The notes: a model not told the origin generated them from the letters alone. Positions 1-8,653 are shown, counted from the first letter of the stretch. The stretch is DNA of 64,000 nt from Candidatus Obscuribacter phosphatis (GCA_001899315.1 MOYA01000003.1:620820-684819), one strand, 5' to 3'. Translations and numbers: made by a program.

Positions 1-704
1 GGGTCTACAGCAGCTTTGATGCCCGACTTAGCAATGGCATCCATGTCAATAACCGAAGCCAACTCTTTGACATAGAGCCCGACATAGTCAAATCTGTGGG
101 TGGTGGAAGCGGTCATGGCTTGCCGGAAGGGCACTCGCTTCACACCCTTCATCCCGGCGGCAATTATTTCATTGGCTTTCTTTTCGACCCAGCCGGTGAT
201 GTTGGTGTCGGCTGGTCCGCCAGAGGGTGGGTTGTATTTGAAACCACCGTCTTGCGGCGGGTTATGAGAGGGGGTGATGACTATACCGTCAGCCAGTCCG
301 CTTTTGCGACCTTTGTTATATTGCAAAATAGCCAGCGAAATAGCAGGAGTTGGGGTGAAGCCAAGGTCTTGGTCAATCATGACATTGACTTCATTGGCTG
401 CCAACACTTCCAGAGCGCTGGCAAAGGCAGGCTCAGACAGAGCATGGGTATCGATACCGAGATAAAGCGGTCCATTGATGCCGTTTTCTTGCCTATAAAG
501 GCAGATAGCCTGGCTAATTGCCAGTATGTGTTCTTCGTTGAAAGCTCGATTGAGAGACGAACCGCGGTGTCCAGAAGTCCCGAAGGCGACTCTTTCAGAA
601 GGCTGAGAGACATCGGGCTTGTCGGTGTAATAGGTGGTGACCAGACGGGGTACATTGACGAGCATTTCGTCGGTGGCCGGTTTACCAGCTAGTGGGCTCA
701 GCAT
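1..704 (-). CDS. pgm: Phosphoglucomutase, N-terminal part (runs off the window edge)
   Basis: Interconverts glucose 1-phosphate and glucose 6-phosphate, linking glycogen and nucleotide-sugar synthesis to glycolysis (family knowledge). The visible 234 codons read without interruption from an ATG preceded by GAGGAG. They closely follow the alpha-D-phosphohexomutase family of E. coli Pgm: FGTSGHRG near residues 41-48, [12 protein letters not shown] near 83-94, and the phosphoserine loop [11 protein letters not shown] with the catalytic Ser at about 146. The full protein should be about 545 residues, so the metal-binding and sugar-binding loops lie outside the window. The next gene on the same strand, a nucleotide-sugar dehydratase-like SDR, lies upstream in transcription, about 65 bp away, so the two may be co-transcribed for sugar-nucleotide metabolism. 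Confidence 0.95.
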   Translation of the reverse strand, partial: MLSPLAGKPATDEMLVNVPRLVTTYYTDKPDVSQPSERVAFGTSGHRGSSLNRAFNEEHILAISQAICLYRQENGINGPLYLGIDTHALSEPAFASALEVLAANEVNVMIDQDLGFTPTPAISLAILQYNKGRKSGLADGIVITPSHNPPQDGGFKYNPPSGGPADTNITGWVEKKANEIIAAGMKGVKRVPFRQAMTASTTHRFDYVGLYVKELASVIDMDAIAKSGIKAAVD

Positions 705-770
705 GAGCTATCTCCTCAGTATGCAAAGCTCATATGATAAATAAAAAGAGACAGCCTGGCAAATCAATAC

Positions 771-1775
771 TTATTTAGCCGCAACCTTGGCAAGATGCGC
801 GCCATACCAGTTTGCCGCCTCAGCCAGCCCTTGCTCTAGGCTATATTCCGGCGCCCAACCTAAGACTTGGCGCATACGTGCCGAGCTGAGATATTGGGCT
901 TGAATCTCGCGACTGGCCTGGTTAAGCACCACAGGCTTCAAGTCTTGGCGCTTGAGAGTTTGCAAGATCGCTTCTACTATCTGCAAGACCGAGACAGGGG
1001 CATCATTACTTATATTGAAAGCCATACCGGCGATAGATTTATCGTGCAAAAGGCGCTCGGCGATAGCTATATTAGCCCGAGCTGCGTCTTTGACAAAAAT
1101 ATAGTCGCGCACAGGCGAGCCATCAGATCTAATCAGCGGCGCCTCGCCAGCCAGCACAGCCTTAATAGTGCCGGGCACGATGCGACTAAAATTAAGATCG
1201 CCGCCGCCATAAAGATTGCCGCAACGTGTGACAGCAATAGGTAGACAATAAGAATGAAAATAAGAGCGGCTAATTAAATCGGCGCAGCTTTTTGAAACAT
1301 CATAAGGAAAGCGACCCTGCATCGGCGCGTCTTCCAAGTAGGGCAGAACTTCTTGGTCACCGTAGGCCTTGTCGGATGAGGCCACAACCACTGCTTCTAT
1401 CTTGGCTCCCTGGTTTTGCAAAAGGCGCACAGATTCCATGAGATTCCAGGTACCCATGATATTGGAAGCAAATGTCGGCACCGGATTTTCGTTGGCGACT
1501 CCGACGATAGCCTGGGCGGCTAAATGAAAAATGACCTCGATGCCTTCATCTTTTATAGTCTTGAAGAGAGCATCGTAGTGTTCGATATCTATATTTACTA
1601 ACTTAAGAGAGGGATAGCGGCGCTGCACTTCATAGATGCGGGAGGCATCCTTGTACTCTCTATCGAGACCGACAACTTGCGCACCTTTCTCAAGCAAAAG
1701 CTCACAAACCCAGGGTCCCAAAAAACCGGCACAGCCGGTTACCAGCACTCTTCTGCCAGCCAGTTTGGTTTCCAT
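771..1775 (-). CDS. NAD-dependent epimerase/dehydratase (extended SDR, CDP-glucose or GDP-mannose 4,6-dehydratase-like)
   Basis: Extended short-chain dehydrogenase. The nucleotide-binding motif TGCAGFLG is at residues 13-20, a SSDKAYG segment near 134-140 supplies the catalytic Ser, and the Y-x3-K pair is PYDVSK (Tyr 158, Lys 162). The HLAAQAIV stretch and the NPVPTFASNIMGTWNLME segment are typical of CDP-glucose 4,6-dehydratase and GDP-mannose dehydratase relatives, so the substrate is probably a nucleotide sugar for surface glycans. I chose the ATG at 1775 because GGAAAGG precedes it and the protein then begins right before the Rossmann strand. An in-frame GTG at 1817 overlaps the stop of the upstream kinase gene (GTGA) and would add 14 residues without family similarity. 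Substrate is not resolvable from the sequence. Confidence 0.85.
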   Translation of the reverse strand: METKLAGRRVLVTGCAGFLGPWVCELLLEKGAQVVGLDREYKDASRIYEVQRRYPSLKLVNIDIEHYDALFKTIKDEGIEVIFHLAAQAIVGVANENPVPTFASNIMGTWNLMESVRLLQNQGAKIEAVVVASSDKAYGDQEVLPYLEDAPMQGRFPYDVSKSCADLISRSYFHSYCLPIAVTRCGNLYGGGDLNFSRIVPGTIKAVLAGEAPLIRSDGSPVRDYIFVKDAARANIAIAERLLHDKSIAGMAFNISNDAPVSVLQIVEAILQTLKRQDLKPVVLNQASREIQAQYLSSARMRQVLGWAPEYSLEQGLAEAANWYGAHLAKVAAK

Positions 1776-1813
1776 ATCGCCTTTCCAATAAACATTAATA
1801 AGATTATGCCACA

Positions 1814-3946
1814 TCACTCGAACTCGGCAGCAAGTCCGTCTTCCAGATCTACCACCCTGGTCTCACGCAAGTTTAGGGCGGGCTTGCCTTTTCGATCCTT
1901 CTTCAGTTTGGCAAAATCGACATAAGTCCAGTAAGCAAAGGGAGCTTCCATGTAGCGCAGTTTCTTGAACTTGGCTATGACCGGCTCGAAAATTGGTCCC
2001 ACTACGCAACCATTCACCCTCAATGTTTGCAATTCAGGCAGCGCAGTCAAAACTGCCAGATCGGCGGCAGTCAAGTCAGGCTCTGTAAACTTGAGCCGTT
2101 GCAGCTTCTTAAACTTAGTCAGAGTCTTCAAATCAGAGGCATTAATCTCAAGACCGTAAATGCTTAGACTCTCAAGATTCTCGGCGCTCTTGATGGCATT
2201 CAACAAACTGGCCGTAGTTGCTGAGGCGCTATAACGCAGCTGCTTGAGCTTGCTCACACCTCGCCATTTGCCCAGGGCTTCAGGCTCGACTCGGCTGCCA
2301 CTTATTGTCAGGTCATCGAGGGCAGGAAGCTGATCGAGGGTCTCAGAAAGGTCATTGCGCACATCAGTGCTTTCCAGCACCAAGCGGCGCAGTTTCTTCA
2401 TATGGGTCAGGTGCGAAAGGGTCTCGCTATTGACCGACAGATTACGTCTAATCTCTACAGCGACAAAGTCATCAGAGCGAAACCGTCTAAAAAGATTCGG
2501 ATAGCGACTGATGCTGGTGAAGGGCACGAAGGTAAGTTCTTCATCGGCGGCATAAATCAAGTCGCCAACGGCATCGGTTGGCATTCCACTGCCATTGATG
2601 ATAAAACCAATCGAATTATCTCTGTCAAAGTTAAAGACGCGACAGAGCCGCCCATCTCTTTTTTCCAGCCGAGAAAAGGGGGCAGTTGAAGACAGATAAG
2701 CATCGAGCTTGGCCATCTCATCACTATTCTTGCGCTGCTCGTCCGGCACAAACTCGCCTGGCTTGACGGCAAGAGTGCTTGGCACGGTGGCTAACTTACC
2801 GGCACCAATTTTGGAGTCTCTGGTGGCATAAAAGATCAAACCAAGACTGAGCCCGGCAATGACTAGAAAGAAGCAGGCAAGAATAGCCCAGGGCATGGTT
2901 CGACCAGGGCTTTGCGAACCGGTATACAACTGCCTAGCTTCAATTTTATTCTGGCTCGCGCGCGGGCTTTTCTTGCTTCTTAAGATGGCGCCCTGATAGC
3001 GAAAAGGATAGAGCTCAAGATAATTCAAATCATCAAGAACTTCACCAGCCATATGATAACGGCGATCGCGCTCTTTCTCCAGACAACCGGCAATCACTTT
3101 TGCCGCCGGCGAATCCTCACCAAACTTCTCCAACAAGATCGGCACCGGGTCTTCGCTTATATGCATGCCCAGGGTGAGCATAGCCGACTCACCTTGAAAA
3201 ATGCGCTGACCGGTAAGCATTTCATAAAGCACCAGACCGCAAGAATAGATGTCGGTGCGCTTGTCTACTTTTTGCCCTACGGCTTGTTCCGGACTCATAT
3301 AGAGGGGACTGCCGAGAACCTCGCCGCTCCTTGTTAGAGAGATGGAATTAGTTGCCTCGCCATAAAAGCTGGCGATGCCGAAATCGACCAGCTTGACCTT
3401 GGCACTGCCGTCGGACTGCCAAACAATCATGATGTTGCCGGGCTTGATGTCTCGATGAATGACACCACGGTTATGCGCATAATCGAGGGCTTCCATCAAC
3501 TGTCCAAATATCTGGAAGGCCAAGGGCGGCGATAGCGAGCCCAGCTTGCTAAGCAGGGTTTCAAGACTCTCGCCCTTAACAAGCTCCATTGAAAAGTAGG
3601 CACACTTTCCATCAGTGGCCACATCATAGACTTTCACTATATTGCGATGAGAGAGGCGCGAAAGCGCCCTCGCCTCTTTGAGGGTACGCTGGAACTCGCT
3701 GTTTGAGACACTTCCGCTTGCAGACTGGAATACCTTGAGAGCCATTGGCTTTTCTAGATACTTGTGTACAACCTCATAGACCCGGCCCATACCGCCGCCG
3801 CCCAAGGCGCGCTTGATCTGATAAACCCCGGCAAACTCTTGCCCACAAGACAGCTCAGAGCCACCAAGCGCGCTTGGAGAATTCTGGTAGGCAATATCAG
3901 GCTCTGGAGGCGAGCCTTGTACCTGAGTCATTCTCAATGCAGACAT
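1814..3946 (-). CDS. Membrane Ser/Thr protein kinase with C-terminal LRR-like sensor domain
   Basis: Hanks-type kinase of about 710 residues. The glycine loop LGGGGMGRVYE is near residues 48-58, the ATP-anchoring Lys in MALKVF near 71, HRDIKPGN near 164-171, DFG near 188-190 and the MSPEQA activation-loop end near 217. One transmembrane helix (about 352-374) separates the cytosolic kinase from an external region whose C-terminal half (about 470-665) shows repeated leucine-spaced LRR-like segments such as LTHMKKLRRLVLEST and LTKFKKLQRLKF. A second protein of the same plan lies at 20844-23012. The start is uncertain: ATG 3946 has no good Shine-Dalgarno. An upstream ATG (4051) would add 35 aromatic-rich residues that overlap the divergent regulatory region, so I rejected it. 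The ligand sensed and the targets are unknown. Confidence 0.9.
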   Translation of the reverse strand: MSALRMTQVQGSPPEPDIAYQNSPSALGGSELSCGQEFAGVYQIKRALGGGGMGRVYEVVHKYLEKPMALKVFQSASGSVSNSEFQRTLKEARALSRLSHRNIVKVYDVATDGKCAYFSMELVKGESLETLLSKLGSLSPPLAFQIFGQLMEALDYAHNRGVIHRDIKPGNIMIVWQSDGSAKVKLVDFGIASFYGEATNSISLTRSGEVLGSPLYMSPEQAVGQKVDKRTDIYSCGLVLYEMLTGQRIFQGESAMLTLGMHISEDPVPILLEKFGEDSPAAKVIAGCLEKERDRRYHMAGEVLDDLNYLELYPFRYQGAILRSKKSPRASQNKIEARQLYTGSQSPGRTMPWAILACFFLVIAGLSLGLIFYATRDSKIGAGKLATVPSTLAVKPGEFVPDEQRKNSDEMAKLDAYLSSTAPFSRLEKRDGRLCRVFNFDRDNSIGFIINGSGMPTDAVGDLIYAADEELTFVPFTSISRYPNLFRRFRSDDFVAVEIRRNLSVNSETLSHLTHMKKLRRLVLESTDVRNDLSETLDQLPALDDLTISGSRVEPEALGKWRGVSKLKQLRYSASATTASLLNAIKSAENLESLSIYGLEINASDLKTLTKFKKLQRLKFTEPDLTAADLAVLTALPELQTLRVNGCVVGPIFEPVIAKFKKLRYMEAPFAYWTYVDFAKLKKDRKGKPALNLRETRVVDLEDGLAAEFE

Positions 3947-4046
3947 CCGTTGGTAAGAAAATAAATAAGGCCATAAATATAGACCTAGATATATAAAAAT
4001 TTCGTGAAAAGCCGACCAGTATTGCAGTCTAATTTCAACTTCGGCA

Positions 4047-4100
4047 GTCACGGTTCGGTCACAGAAGAGTCACCTTTCGGTCGGCTATGCCGCCTATCTT
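4047..4100 (+). promoter_or_regulatory. Promoter with four GTCAC-type boxes in 11-bp phase
   Basis: GTCAC begins at 4047, 4058 and 4069, and a fourth, weaker box (GTCGG) at 4080, so the boxes repeat exactly every 11 bp. A -10-like TATCTT follows at 4095-4100, 15 bp after the start of the last box. The array at 5102 has the same geometry. Direct repeats at one helical turn that replace the -35 are the hallmark of PhoB/OmpR-type winged-helix regulators, and such a regulator is encoded at 5690-6370. The array also lies between this gene and the divergent kinase gene. Confidence 0.7.
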
Positions 4101-4134
4101 TAGAGCATGCAATTTTCTTCGAGGACCCCCGAAC

Positions 4135-4836
4135 ATGGACCGAATTACTAGCAACGATGCACACCCCTATCGCCAACAAACCGAAAACCAAAATATCAAC
4201 CGCGGTGCAGTAAGCGAACGCAGCCTTTATGAAGATACTTACACACCGCAAGAATTCAGCCCCCGCGACCGCGGACGCCTGCAAGACGGTGGACTGAGCG
4301 GCGGACCAGTCTACAATCAGAGCAACATAGAGATCCTCAAAGAGATCTACAGACAGACAGATACAGGCAACAAAAAAGTCGCTCCCGGACAGATCCAACT
4401 TGATGGCTCGATTGTCTTTCATGCCCAGCCTAAAGATATGCAGCCCAGAGCGAGCGCCCAAGAAGCACAGCCAGCCGATAAGCCGCACAACATGCAAACC
4501 CATCCGCGTGCTCACGAAACCCAGCCCGCTGATAAGCCGCGCAATATGCAACCTCATCCACGTGCTCAAGAAAGTCAGCCCGCTGATAAGCCGCGCAACA
4601 TGCAACCTCACCCGCCCTCTCAAGAACGACGACCGGGCGGCTCAGAAGCTATCAAAGATCCAGGCTTCTTGTATCCACTCTATCCAGGTAAAGAATTCTG
4701 CCCACCTGACAGAAGCGAGTTGCCTGTGCCGAAATTGCCGCAACCCAAGCTGCCTCAAGAAAAGCCGGATAGAGACATGAATAAACCGGACATTAGAAAA
4801 GAGATGCCGCTCAGACAAGGCGCACTTAGCTGGTAA
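4135..4836 (+). CDS. Proline/glutamine-rich repeat protein, unknown function
   Basis: Protein of 233 residues without recognised family. The first half is mixed and polar, with a short strand-like segment QLDGSIVFHAQ. It is followed by three imperfect 18-residue repeats built on QPADKPRNMQPHPRA (DNA about 4440-4620, 54-bp period) and a Pro/Lys-rich tail. There is no signal peptide or membrane helix. ATG 4135 has GAGGA nine bases upstream; an ATG at 4087 lies too close to the predicted -10. The gene shares promoter architecture with 5199-5630 and ends in a clear terminator. A long opposite-strand ORF over the same stretch is a by-product of the repeats. Product existence is likely, function unknown. 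Confidence 0.7.
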   Translation: MDRITSNDAHPYRQQTENQNINRGAVSERSLYEDTYTPQEFSPRDRGRLQDGGLSGGPVYNQSNIEILKEIYRQTDTGNKKVAPGQIQLDGSIVFHAQPKDMQPRASAQEAQPADKPHNMQTHPRAHETQPADKPRNMQPHPRAQESQPADKPRNMQPHPPSQERRPGGSEAIKDPGFLYPLYPGKEFCPPDRSELPVPKLPQPKLPQEKPDRDMNKPDIRKEMPLRQGALSW

Positions 4837-4860
4837 AAAGTTTTGCTCGGGGTCAAACAA

Positions 4861-4897
4861 AAGAACTCTGCTTTTCGGCAGGGTTCTTCTGTTTTCT
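4861..4897 (+). terminator. Intrinsic terminator
   Basis: An 11-bp stem (AAGAACTCTGC with GCAGGGTTCTT, one G-T pair) and a six-base loop are followed by a T-rich stretch (CTGTTTTCT). It lies 25 bp after the stop of the Pro/Gln-rich gene. Confidence 0.85.
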
Positions 4898-4933
4898 AGC
4901 CTTATTTGAGGCTGAGCAATTGGCTAGTTCTGC

Positions 4934-5065
4934 GAATTATTCAAGGTCTGAGTCGGTGAGCGATTGTCTAGATTTGAGAGTTATTAAAGACCCGATTCTG
5001 TCGGCGATTACCTAGACTTGAGAGTTATTAAAGACCTGAGTCTGTGAGCATCTGCCTATCTCAGA
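4934..5065 (+). repeat. Three tandem imperfect 44-bp repeats
   Basis: Units start at 4934, 4978 and 5022, each opening with GARTTATT and running through a TCTAGAYTTGAG-like end. Units two and three share GAGTTATTAAAGACC exactly. The tract fills the gap between the upstream terminator and the GTCAC array at 5102. The 44-bp period equals four 11-bp helical turns, so any protein bound to it would sit on one DNA face. No coding potential seen. Confidence 0.75.
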
Positions 5066-5101
5066 AAACCATCGAAATCTAAATATGAAGAGGGTAGAGC
5101 A

Positions 5102-5155
5102 GTCACAGTTTGGTCACAGTAAAGTCACCTCTCGGTCAAAAATTGATACTACATT
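5102..5155 (+). promoter_or_regulatory. Second promoter with four GTCAC-type boxes in 11-bp phase
   Basis: GTCAC starts at 5102, 5113 and 5124, and GTCAA at 5135: four boxes, exact 11-bp period, same order of divergence (the fourth weakest) as at 4047. The bases between boxes are also alike (GGTCACAG, AGTCACCT, TCGGTC). TACATT at 5150-5155 lies 15 bp after the start of the last box, as TATCTT does in the other promoter. Likely binding site of an OmpR/PhoB-family regulator. Confidence 0.7.
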
Positions 5156-5198
5156 AGGTGACATCGAAACACTCTTTTCTTACCAGAGGACAACAAAA

Positions 5199-5630
5199 AT
5201 GAATATTGAAGCTTTGAGCAAACACGCCGCCCCTCAAGAAATTCAGGCTATGAAGCTGCCCCAGGACGACGCCAAAGCCAAAATGATGTCCGAAGTTTTA
5301 GACCGCCTGCAGAGCGGCGATACCAATCTTGCCACCACCGGCGACCGCAACTTAGTGAACAGCAAAAGCGGTGCCAACACACCCGCCCAAACCGACAGCG
5401 AAGCACTAAACAACATGCAGAAGAAACCCAACAGAAGCCCATCACAGCTTCCCGACCTGATTTTGCATTGTTCGGTCACAGGCAAAAGAATCGAGTGCGA
5501 CGGTATCATTCTTAATGGCGGCAAAGACGTCATTAAGCCGATGGAACCGATCAAGCCCATAATGCCTACAGAGCCTAGCGACAAGCCCGGCAAGCCCGAG
5601 CCACATCCGCTCAATCCCAGATACAAATAA
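5199..5630 (+). CDS. Small polar protein with Pro/Lys-rich tail, unknown function
   Basis: Protein of 143 residues, no family recognised. The N-terminal half is charged and probably helical. A central segment LILHCSVTGKRIECDG looks like a short beta hairpin with two cysteines. The end is a KPMEPIKPIMPTEP-type proline-rich tail. No signal peptide or membrane helix. ATG 5199 has AGAGGA nine bases upstream; the longer reading from 5085 would translate through the GTCAC operator, so I rejected it. Shared promoter layout with the gene at 4135 suggests joint regulation, probably by the adjacent two-component system. Confidence 0.65.
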   Translation: MNIEALSKHAAPQEIQAMKLPQDDAKAKMMSEVLDRLQSGDTNLATTGDRNLVNSKSGANTPAQTDSEALNNMQKKPNRSPSQLPDLILHCSVTGKRIECDGIILNGGKDVIKPMEPIKPIMPTEPSDKPGKPEPHPLNPRYK

Positions 5631-5689
5631 ACCAATGCAAATCAAATGCCCAGTGAAGACTGCCTGAAGTTCAACAATCCTGCTTTACT

Positions 5690-6370
5690 TTACACTGCGC
5701 GAAATCTGTAACCCACCCGGGGAATTGTTTCAATTGCCGACTTAGTTTCATCTTCGTGCACATCAATCTTTTTTCTGATGCGCTTGATGGCAGTTCGCAA
5801 TCCCTCGGGTGTGGCGTCAGAATCCGTTGACCAAACTCTAGATATCAAAGCTTCAGCGCTAAAGACTTGATCTTGATGCCTCATAAAAAACTCAAGCAAG
5901 GCAAAGTCTCGCGGCAAAAGATGCACTTCTGCGCCAGACACTGTCACTCTGTGCTTGCTGGCATCAAGCTCAAGGTTGCCACTCTTAAACACAGTGGTCT
6001 GCAATCCCTGCGGGCGCCTCAGCAAGGCTCTAATTCTCGCCGATAGCTCTCTTACGGCAAAAGGCTTGGTCAGATAATCATCGGCACCGGTGCCCAAGCC
6101 CGATTCTTTATCAGCAATTTCAGACTTGCCGGTGAGCATTATTATCGGCGCTAGCCCACCGCCCCTGCGATATTCTTTGAGCACATCGATGCCTGCCATG
6201 CTGGGCAAATCCCAATCGAGCACCACCACATCGAAACCAGACATACGCAAAAGTTCAAGCCCAAGGGCGCCGTCATTGGCCACTTCTACAGTATATTTTT
6301 CACCACTGAGCCAACTTTCCAGCATATCAGCCAGATCGAGGTCATCTTCCACCAAGAGAATTTTCGGCAT
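5690..6370 (-). CDS. OmpR/PhoB-family response regulator
   Basis: Protein of 226 residues with a receiver domain (about 1-115) and a winged-helix DNA-binding domain (about 125-224). The acidic pocket is Glu8-Asp9-Asp10, the phosphoacceptor is Asp52 (VVVLDWDLP), the switch Thr is about 80 and the conserved Lys is 102 (YLTKPF). The C-terminal part has the RDFALLEFFMRH, ISRVWSTDSDAT and RIRKKID elements of OmpR-type wings and recognition helix. It is divergent from a hybrid-free sensor kinase at 6585, the obvious partner. The 11-bp phased GTCAC arrays at 4047 and 5102 are attractive targets (inference). Start ATG 6370 has only a weak Shine-Dalgarno. Confidence 0.95.
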   Translation of the reverse strand: MPKILLVEDDLDLADMLESWLSGEKYTVEVANDGALGLELLRMSGFDVVVLDWDLPSMAGIDVLKEYRRGGGLAPIIMLTGKSEIADKESGLGTGADDYLTKPFAVRELSARIRALLRRPQGLQTTVFKSGNLELDASKHRVTVSGAEVHLLPRDFALLEFFMRHQDQVFSAEALISRVWSTDSDATPEGLRTAIKRIRKKIDVHEDETKSAIETIPRVGYRFRAV

Positions 6371-6499
6371 TCAGTTTCTACCCAAGAATGAATCGTCAAC
6401 GATGCCAGTAAATATACCAGAGACAGACAAAGGCGAAACAACTGCCTCATAACAGCAAATTAGTAACTAATTCTGAGACAAGCAAATTTTGCTGGCTGC

Positions 6500-6555
6500 C
6501 GGCGGGTGATTTTCGGTGATCGCTTTGCGGTGGGTTATCTTCGGTGGGTGATTTA
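6500..6555 (+). repeat. Four tandem 14-bp repeats between regulator and sensor genes
   Basis: Units start at 6500, 6514, 6528 and 6542 and follow CGGYGGGTKATYTT; the second unit is the most diverged (CGGTGATCGCTTTG). The tract lies 30 bp upstream of the sensor kinase start, in the shared regulatory gap. It may be an operator or a recently expanded minisatellite. Confidence 0.7.
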
Positions 6556-6584
6556 AGCTTCCAGCTGCGTGGGATAAACAGGAT

Positions 6585-8435
6585 ATGAAAATCCTCAAGA
6601 GCCTGGGAACCAAGATACTGATACTAATATCAGTCCCCTTGGTGTTCCAGCTGAGCATTCTGGCGGTGGTCGCCAATCTACAAGATCAAGCCGAGGCGGA
6701 AGCTCGGTCAGCAGACAAAGCTCGCCGCTTCTCCGATGAAGTCATGGACCTTATCAGAGACATTCTTGCCCTCAAGTCCAATTTCGGAGAGCACGACTCT
6801 ATTCACCTAAACCCTGAAATGGGCTCGCAATATCTCACGCTCAAAGAAAGTATCGAGGGGCATTTCGCCGCCTTGCGCGAACTAACCAAAGACAATGTAG
6901 ATTTATCGAGACGGGTAAACAAGACCCTTTCTATTGTTCTTACTGCACAACACCAAATGGCTAAAGCCAGAAGAGCATATCGCCGAGCCAAATTAGCCGG
7001 AGAGGAAGCGCCGCTCGACGACTATGTCAAACTGCGCGATACGACCATGAACTTCTCACAAGAGCTGCTCAACCTGCGCGATGCCGGTCGCAACATAGCC
7101 CAAGCCAGCCCGGAAAAACAGAGAATACTACGCACCAAAATTCAGAATTTATTGCTTGCCGGCAGCGTAGCCAACATACTCTTCACACTCGGCTTAGGCT
7201 TTCTTCTCAGTCGCAGCATTGTGCACCGCTTAAATATCATCAACGAAAACAACTTCAGACTGGCGTCTAATCGCCCTCTGCATGAGCCTCTGCGCGGCGA
7301 AGATGAAATCGCAAAAGTAGACCACTTTTTTCATAAAATGGCTGCCGAAATTTCAAGCGCCATCAGCAAAGAAAAAATAATTCTCGAATCAGCTCACGAC
7401 TGTATTGCCGCCTTTGATGAAAACTTCAAATTTCTGCGAGTAAACGCCTCCTCCCAACAAATATTCGACCTCGAAGCCGACGAAGTTCTCTCAAGCCATT
7501 TTGTCGATTTTCTTGCCAGCGAAGAAAAAGAAAAATTCAGCGCGTTCAGACAGCAATTGCGCAACGTCAACACATCCAAACCTGCTTCATTCACTATTGT
7601 TCGCCGTGATGGCAGTCAGAGACAAGTGCTCTTGTCATTGCGTAAACTGCAACAAGACACGGCAGACAGGCAAGAAGCCGCGGGTCAACGCAAGAGCGAC
7701 GAGTTCATAGCAGTCTTCCACGACATCACCGAACGCTATCAAGCCGAACAACTTAAGCAAGAGGTGGTGGCCATGGTCACCCATGACTTACGCTCACCTC
7801 TTATGACTATAGAAACTTTTCTGGAAATGCTCGCCCAAGGCGCATACAATGACGAAAGCGCGACAGAAAAATACACCAGACATCTAGCTGGAGCCAAGCG
7901 CAGCAGCAAGCGCATGCTTGTTCTGATCGGCGACTTGCTTGACATCGAAAAAATCAAATCAGGAATGCTCAACGTCCAGCCCGAGACTTTGCAGGCAAGA
8001 GAGATTCTAGAGGCCGCTATCGAAGAAAGCTCGGGCTTTGCGGCTGAAATGGGCGTTAGCCTAAAACTGCGTCCAGGAAATGCTTCTGTCAAAGCCGACC
8101 CACAAATGCTGCCGAGAATTATCGCCAATCTTTTGTCGAATGCCATCAAATTCAGCCCGCCTGGAGGGACAGTGACACTGCAAGCTCGTACCAGCGGAAA
8201 TTCGATCATCTTCTCGGTTGAAGACCAAGGTCCCGGACTATCGCCAGAAGAGCAAAATCAGATATTTGAACGCTTCCAGCAAGTCGGCAATCAAACGGCA
8301 AGAACCCGCGGCGGCTCAGGGCTCGGACTGACCATTTGCAAAGAGATGGTAGAGATTCATGGCGGCAAAATTTGGGTCGAATCATCCAAAGGAGAGGGCT
8401 CTACCTTTTTGTTCACTATGCCAAGAACAAGTTGA
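6585..8435 (+). CDS. Membrane sensor histidine kinase (HAMP-PAS-HisKA-HATPase)
   Basis: Protein of 616 residues. Transmembrane helices lie near 11-31 and 190-208, with a helical extracytoplasmic sensor region between them. A HAMP-like linker (about 208-260) and a PAS domain (about 265-370) are followed by the dimerisation domain with phospho-acceptor His400 in VTHDLRSP. The catalytic ATPase domain has the N box NLLSNAIKFSPPGG, the G1 box DQGPGLSP and the G2 box GGSGLGLTICKEMV. The start ATG has CAGGAT upstream. It lacks a receiver domain and is divergent from the OmpR-type regulator at 5690-6370, so the two probably form a classical two-component system. The signal is unknown. Confidence 0.93.
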   Translation: MKILKSLGTKILILISVPLVFQLSILAVVANLQDQAEAEARSADKARRFSDEVMDLIRDILALKSNFGEHDSIHLNPEMGSQYLTLKESIEGHFAALRELTKDNVDLSRRVNKTLSIVLTAQHQMAKARRAYRRAKLAGEEAPLDDYVKLRDTTMNFSQELLNLRDAGRNIAQASPEKQRILRTKIQNLLLAGSVANILFTLGLGFLLSRSIVHRLNIINENNFRLASNRPLHEPLRGEDEIAKVDHFFHKMAAEISSAISKEKIILESAHDCIAAFDENFKFLRVNASSQQIFDLEADEVLSSHFVDFLASEEKEKFSAFRQQLRNVNTSKPASFTIVRRDGSQRQVLLSLRKLQQDTADRQEAAGQRKSDEFIAVFHDITERYQAEQLKQEVVAMVTHDLRSPLMTIETFLEMLAQGAYNDESATEKYTRHLAGAKRSSKRMLVLIGDLLDIEKIKSGMLNVQPETLQAREILEAAIEESSGFAAEMGVSLKLRPGNASVKADPQMLPRIIANLLSNAIKFSPPGGTVTLQARTSGNSIIFSVEDQGPGLSPEEQNQIFERFQQVGNQTARTRGGSGLGLTICKEMVEIHGGKIWVESSKGEGSTFLFTMPRTS

Positions 8436-8538
8436 CTTAAAAGCAGACCGGCAGCACCATGCACCGAAAATCGAGACCTTTTCACAGGGCGCAAACCTTG
8501 ACAACAAAGCCAACGTCTATGATTGGGGGCTGCAAATC

Positions 8539-8574
8539 AAATAGCAAGAAATTCTCGAGAATTTCTTGCTATTT
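8539..8574. repeat. Dispersed palindrome, copy 1 (36 bp, perfect)
   Basis: Perfect inverted repeat with arms AATAGCAAGAAATTCT and centre CG, lying between the convergent sensor kinase and membrane protein genes. Member of a five-copy family (see also 38167, 42866, 48542, 57541). Confidence 0.9.
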
Positions 8575-8653
8575 CGACAAAACACAACCAGAGTTAGGCT
8601 TTCATTTAAAAAGCACGGACCCATAGCCAAAAATCAGCCCCAGGCCACTTTTA

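Noticed and set aside
96..692. Plus-strand 198-residue ORF opposite the start of the window
   Set aside because: It is the antisense of pgm, whose minus-strand frame matches the phosphohexomutase family throughout and has a good Shine-Dalgarno.
4048..4623. Minus-strand 191-residue ORF
   Set aside because: Its repeats are the mirror of the plus-strand QPADKP repeat gene and its N-terminus runs into the tandem boxes; no Shine-Dalgarno or domain.
4837..5198. Possible CRISPR array because of the direct repeats
   Set aside because: The 44-bp units are contiguous without spacers of unique sequence, and no cas gene is near.
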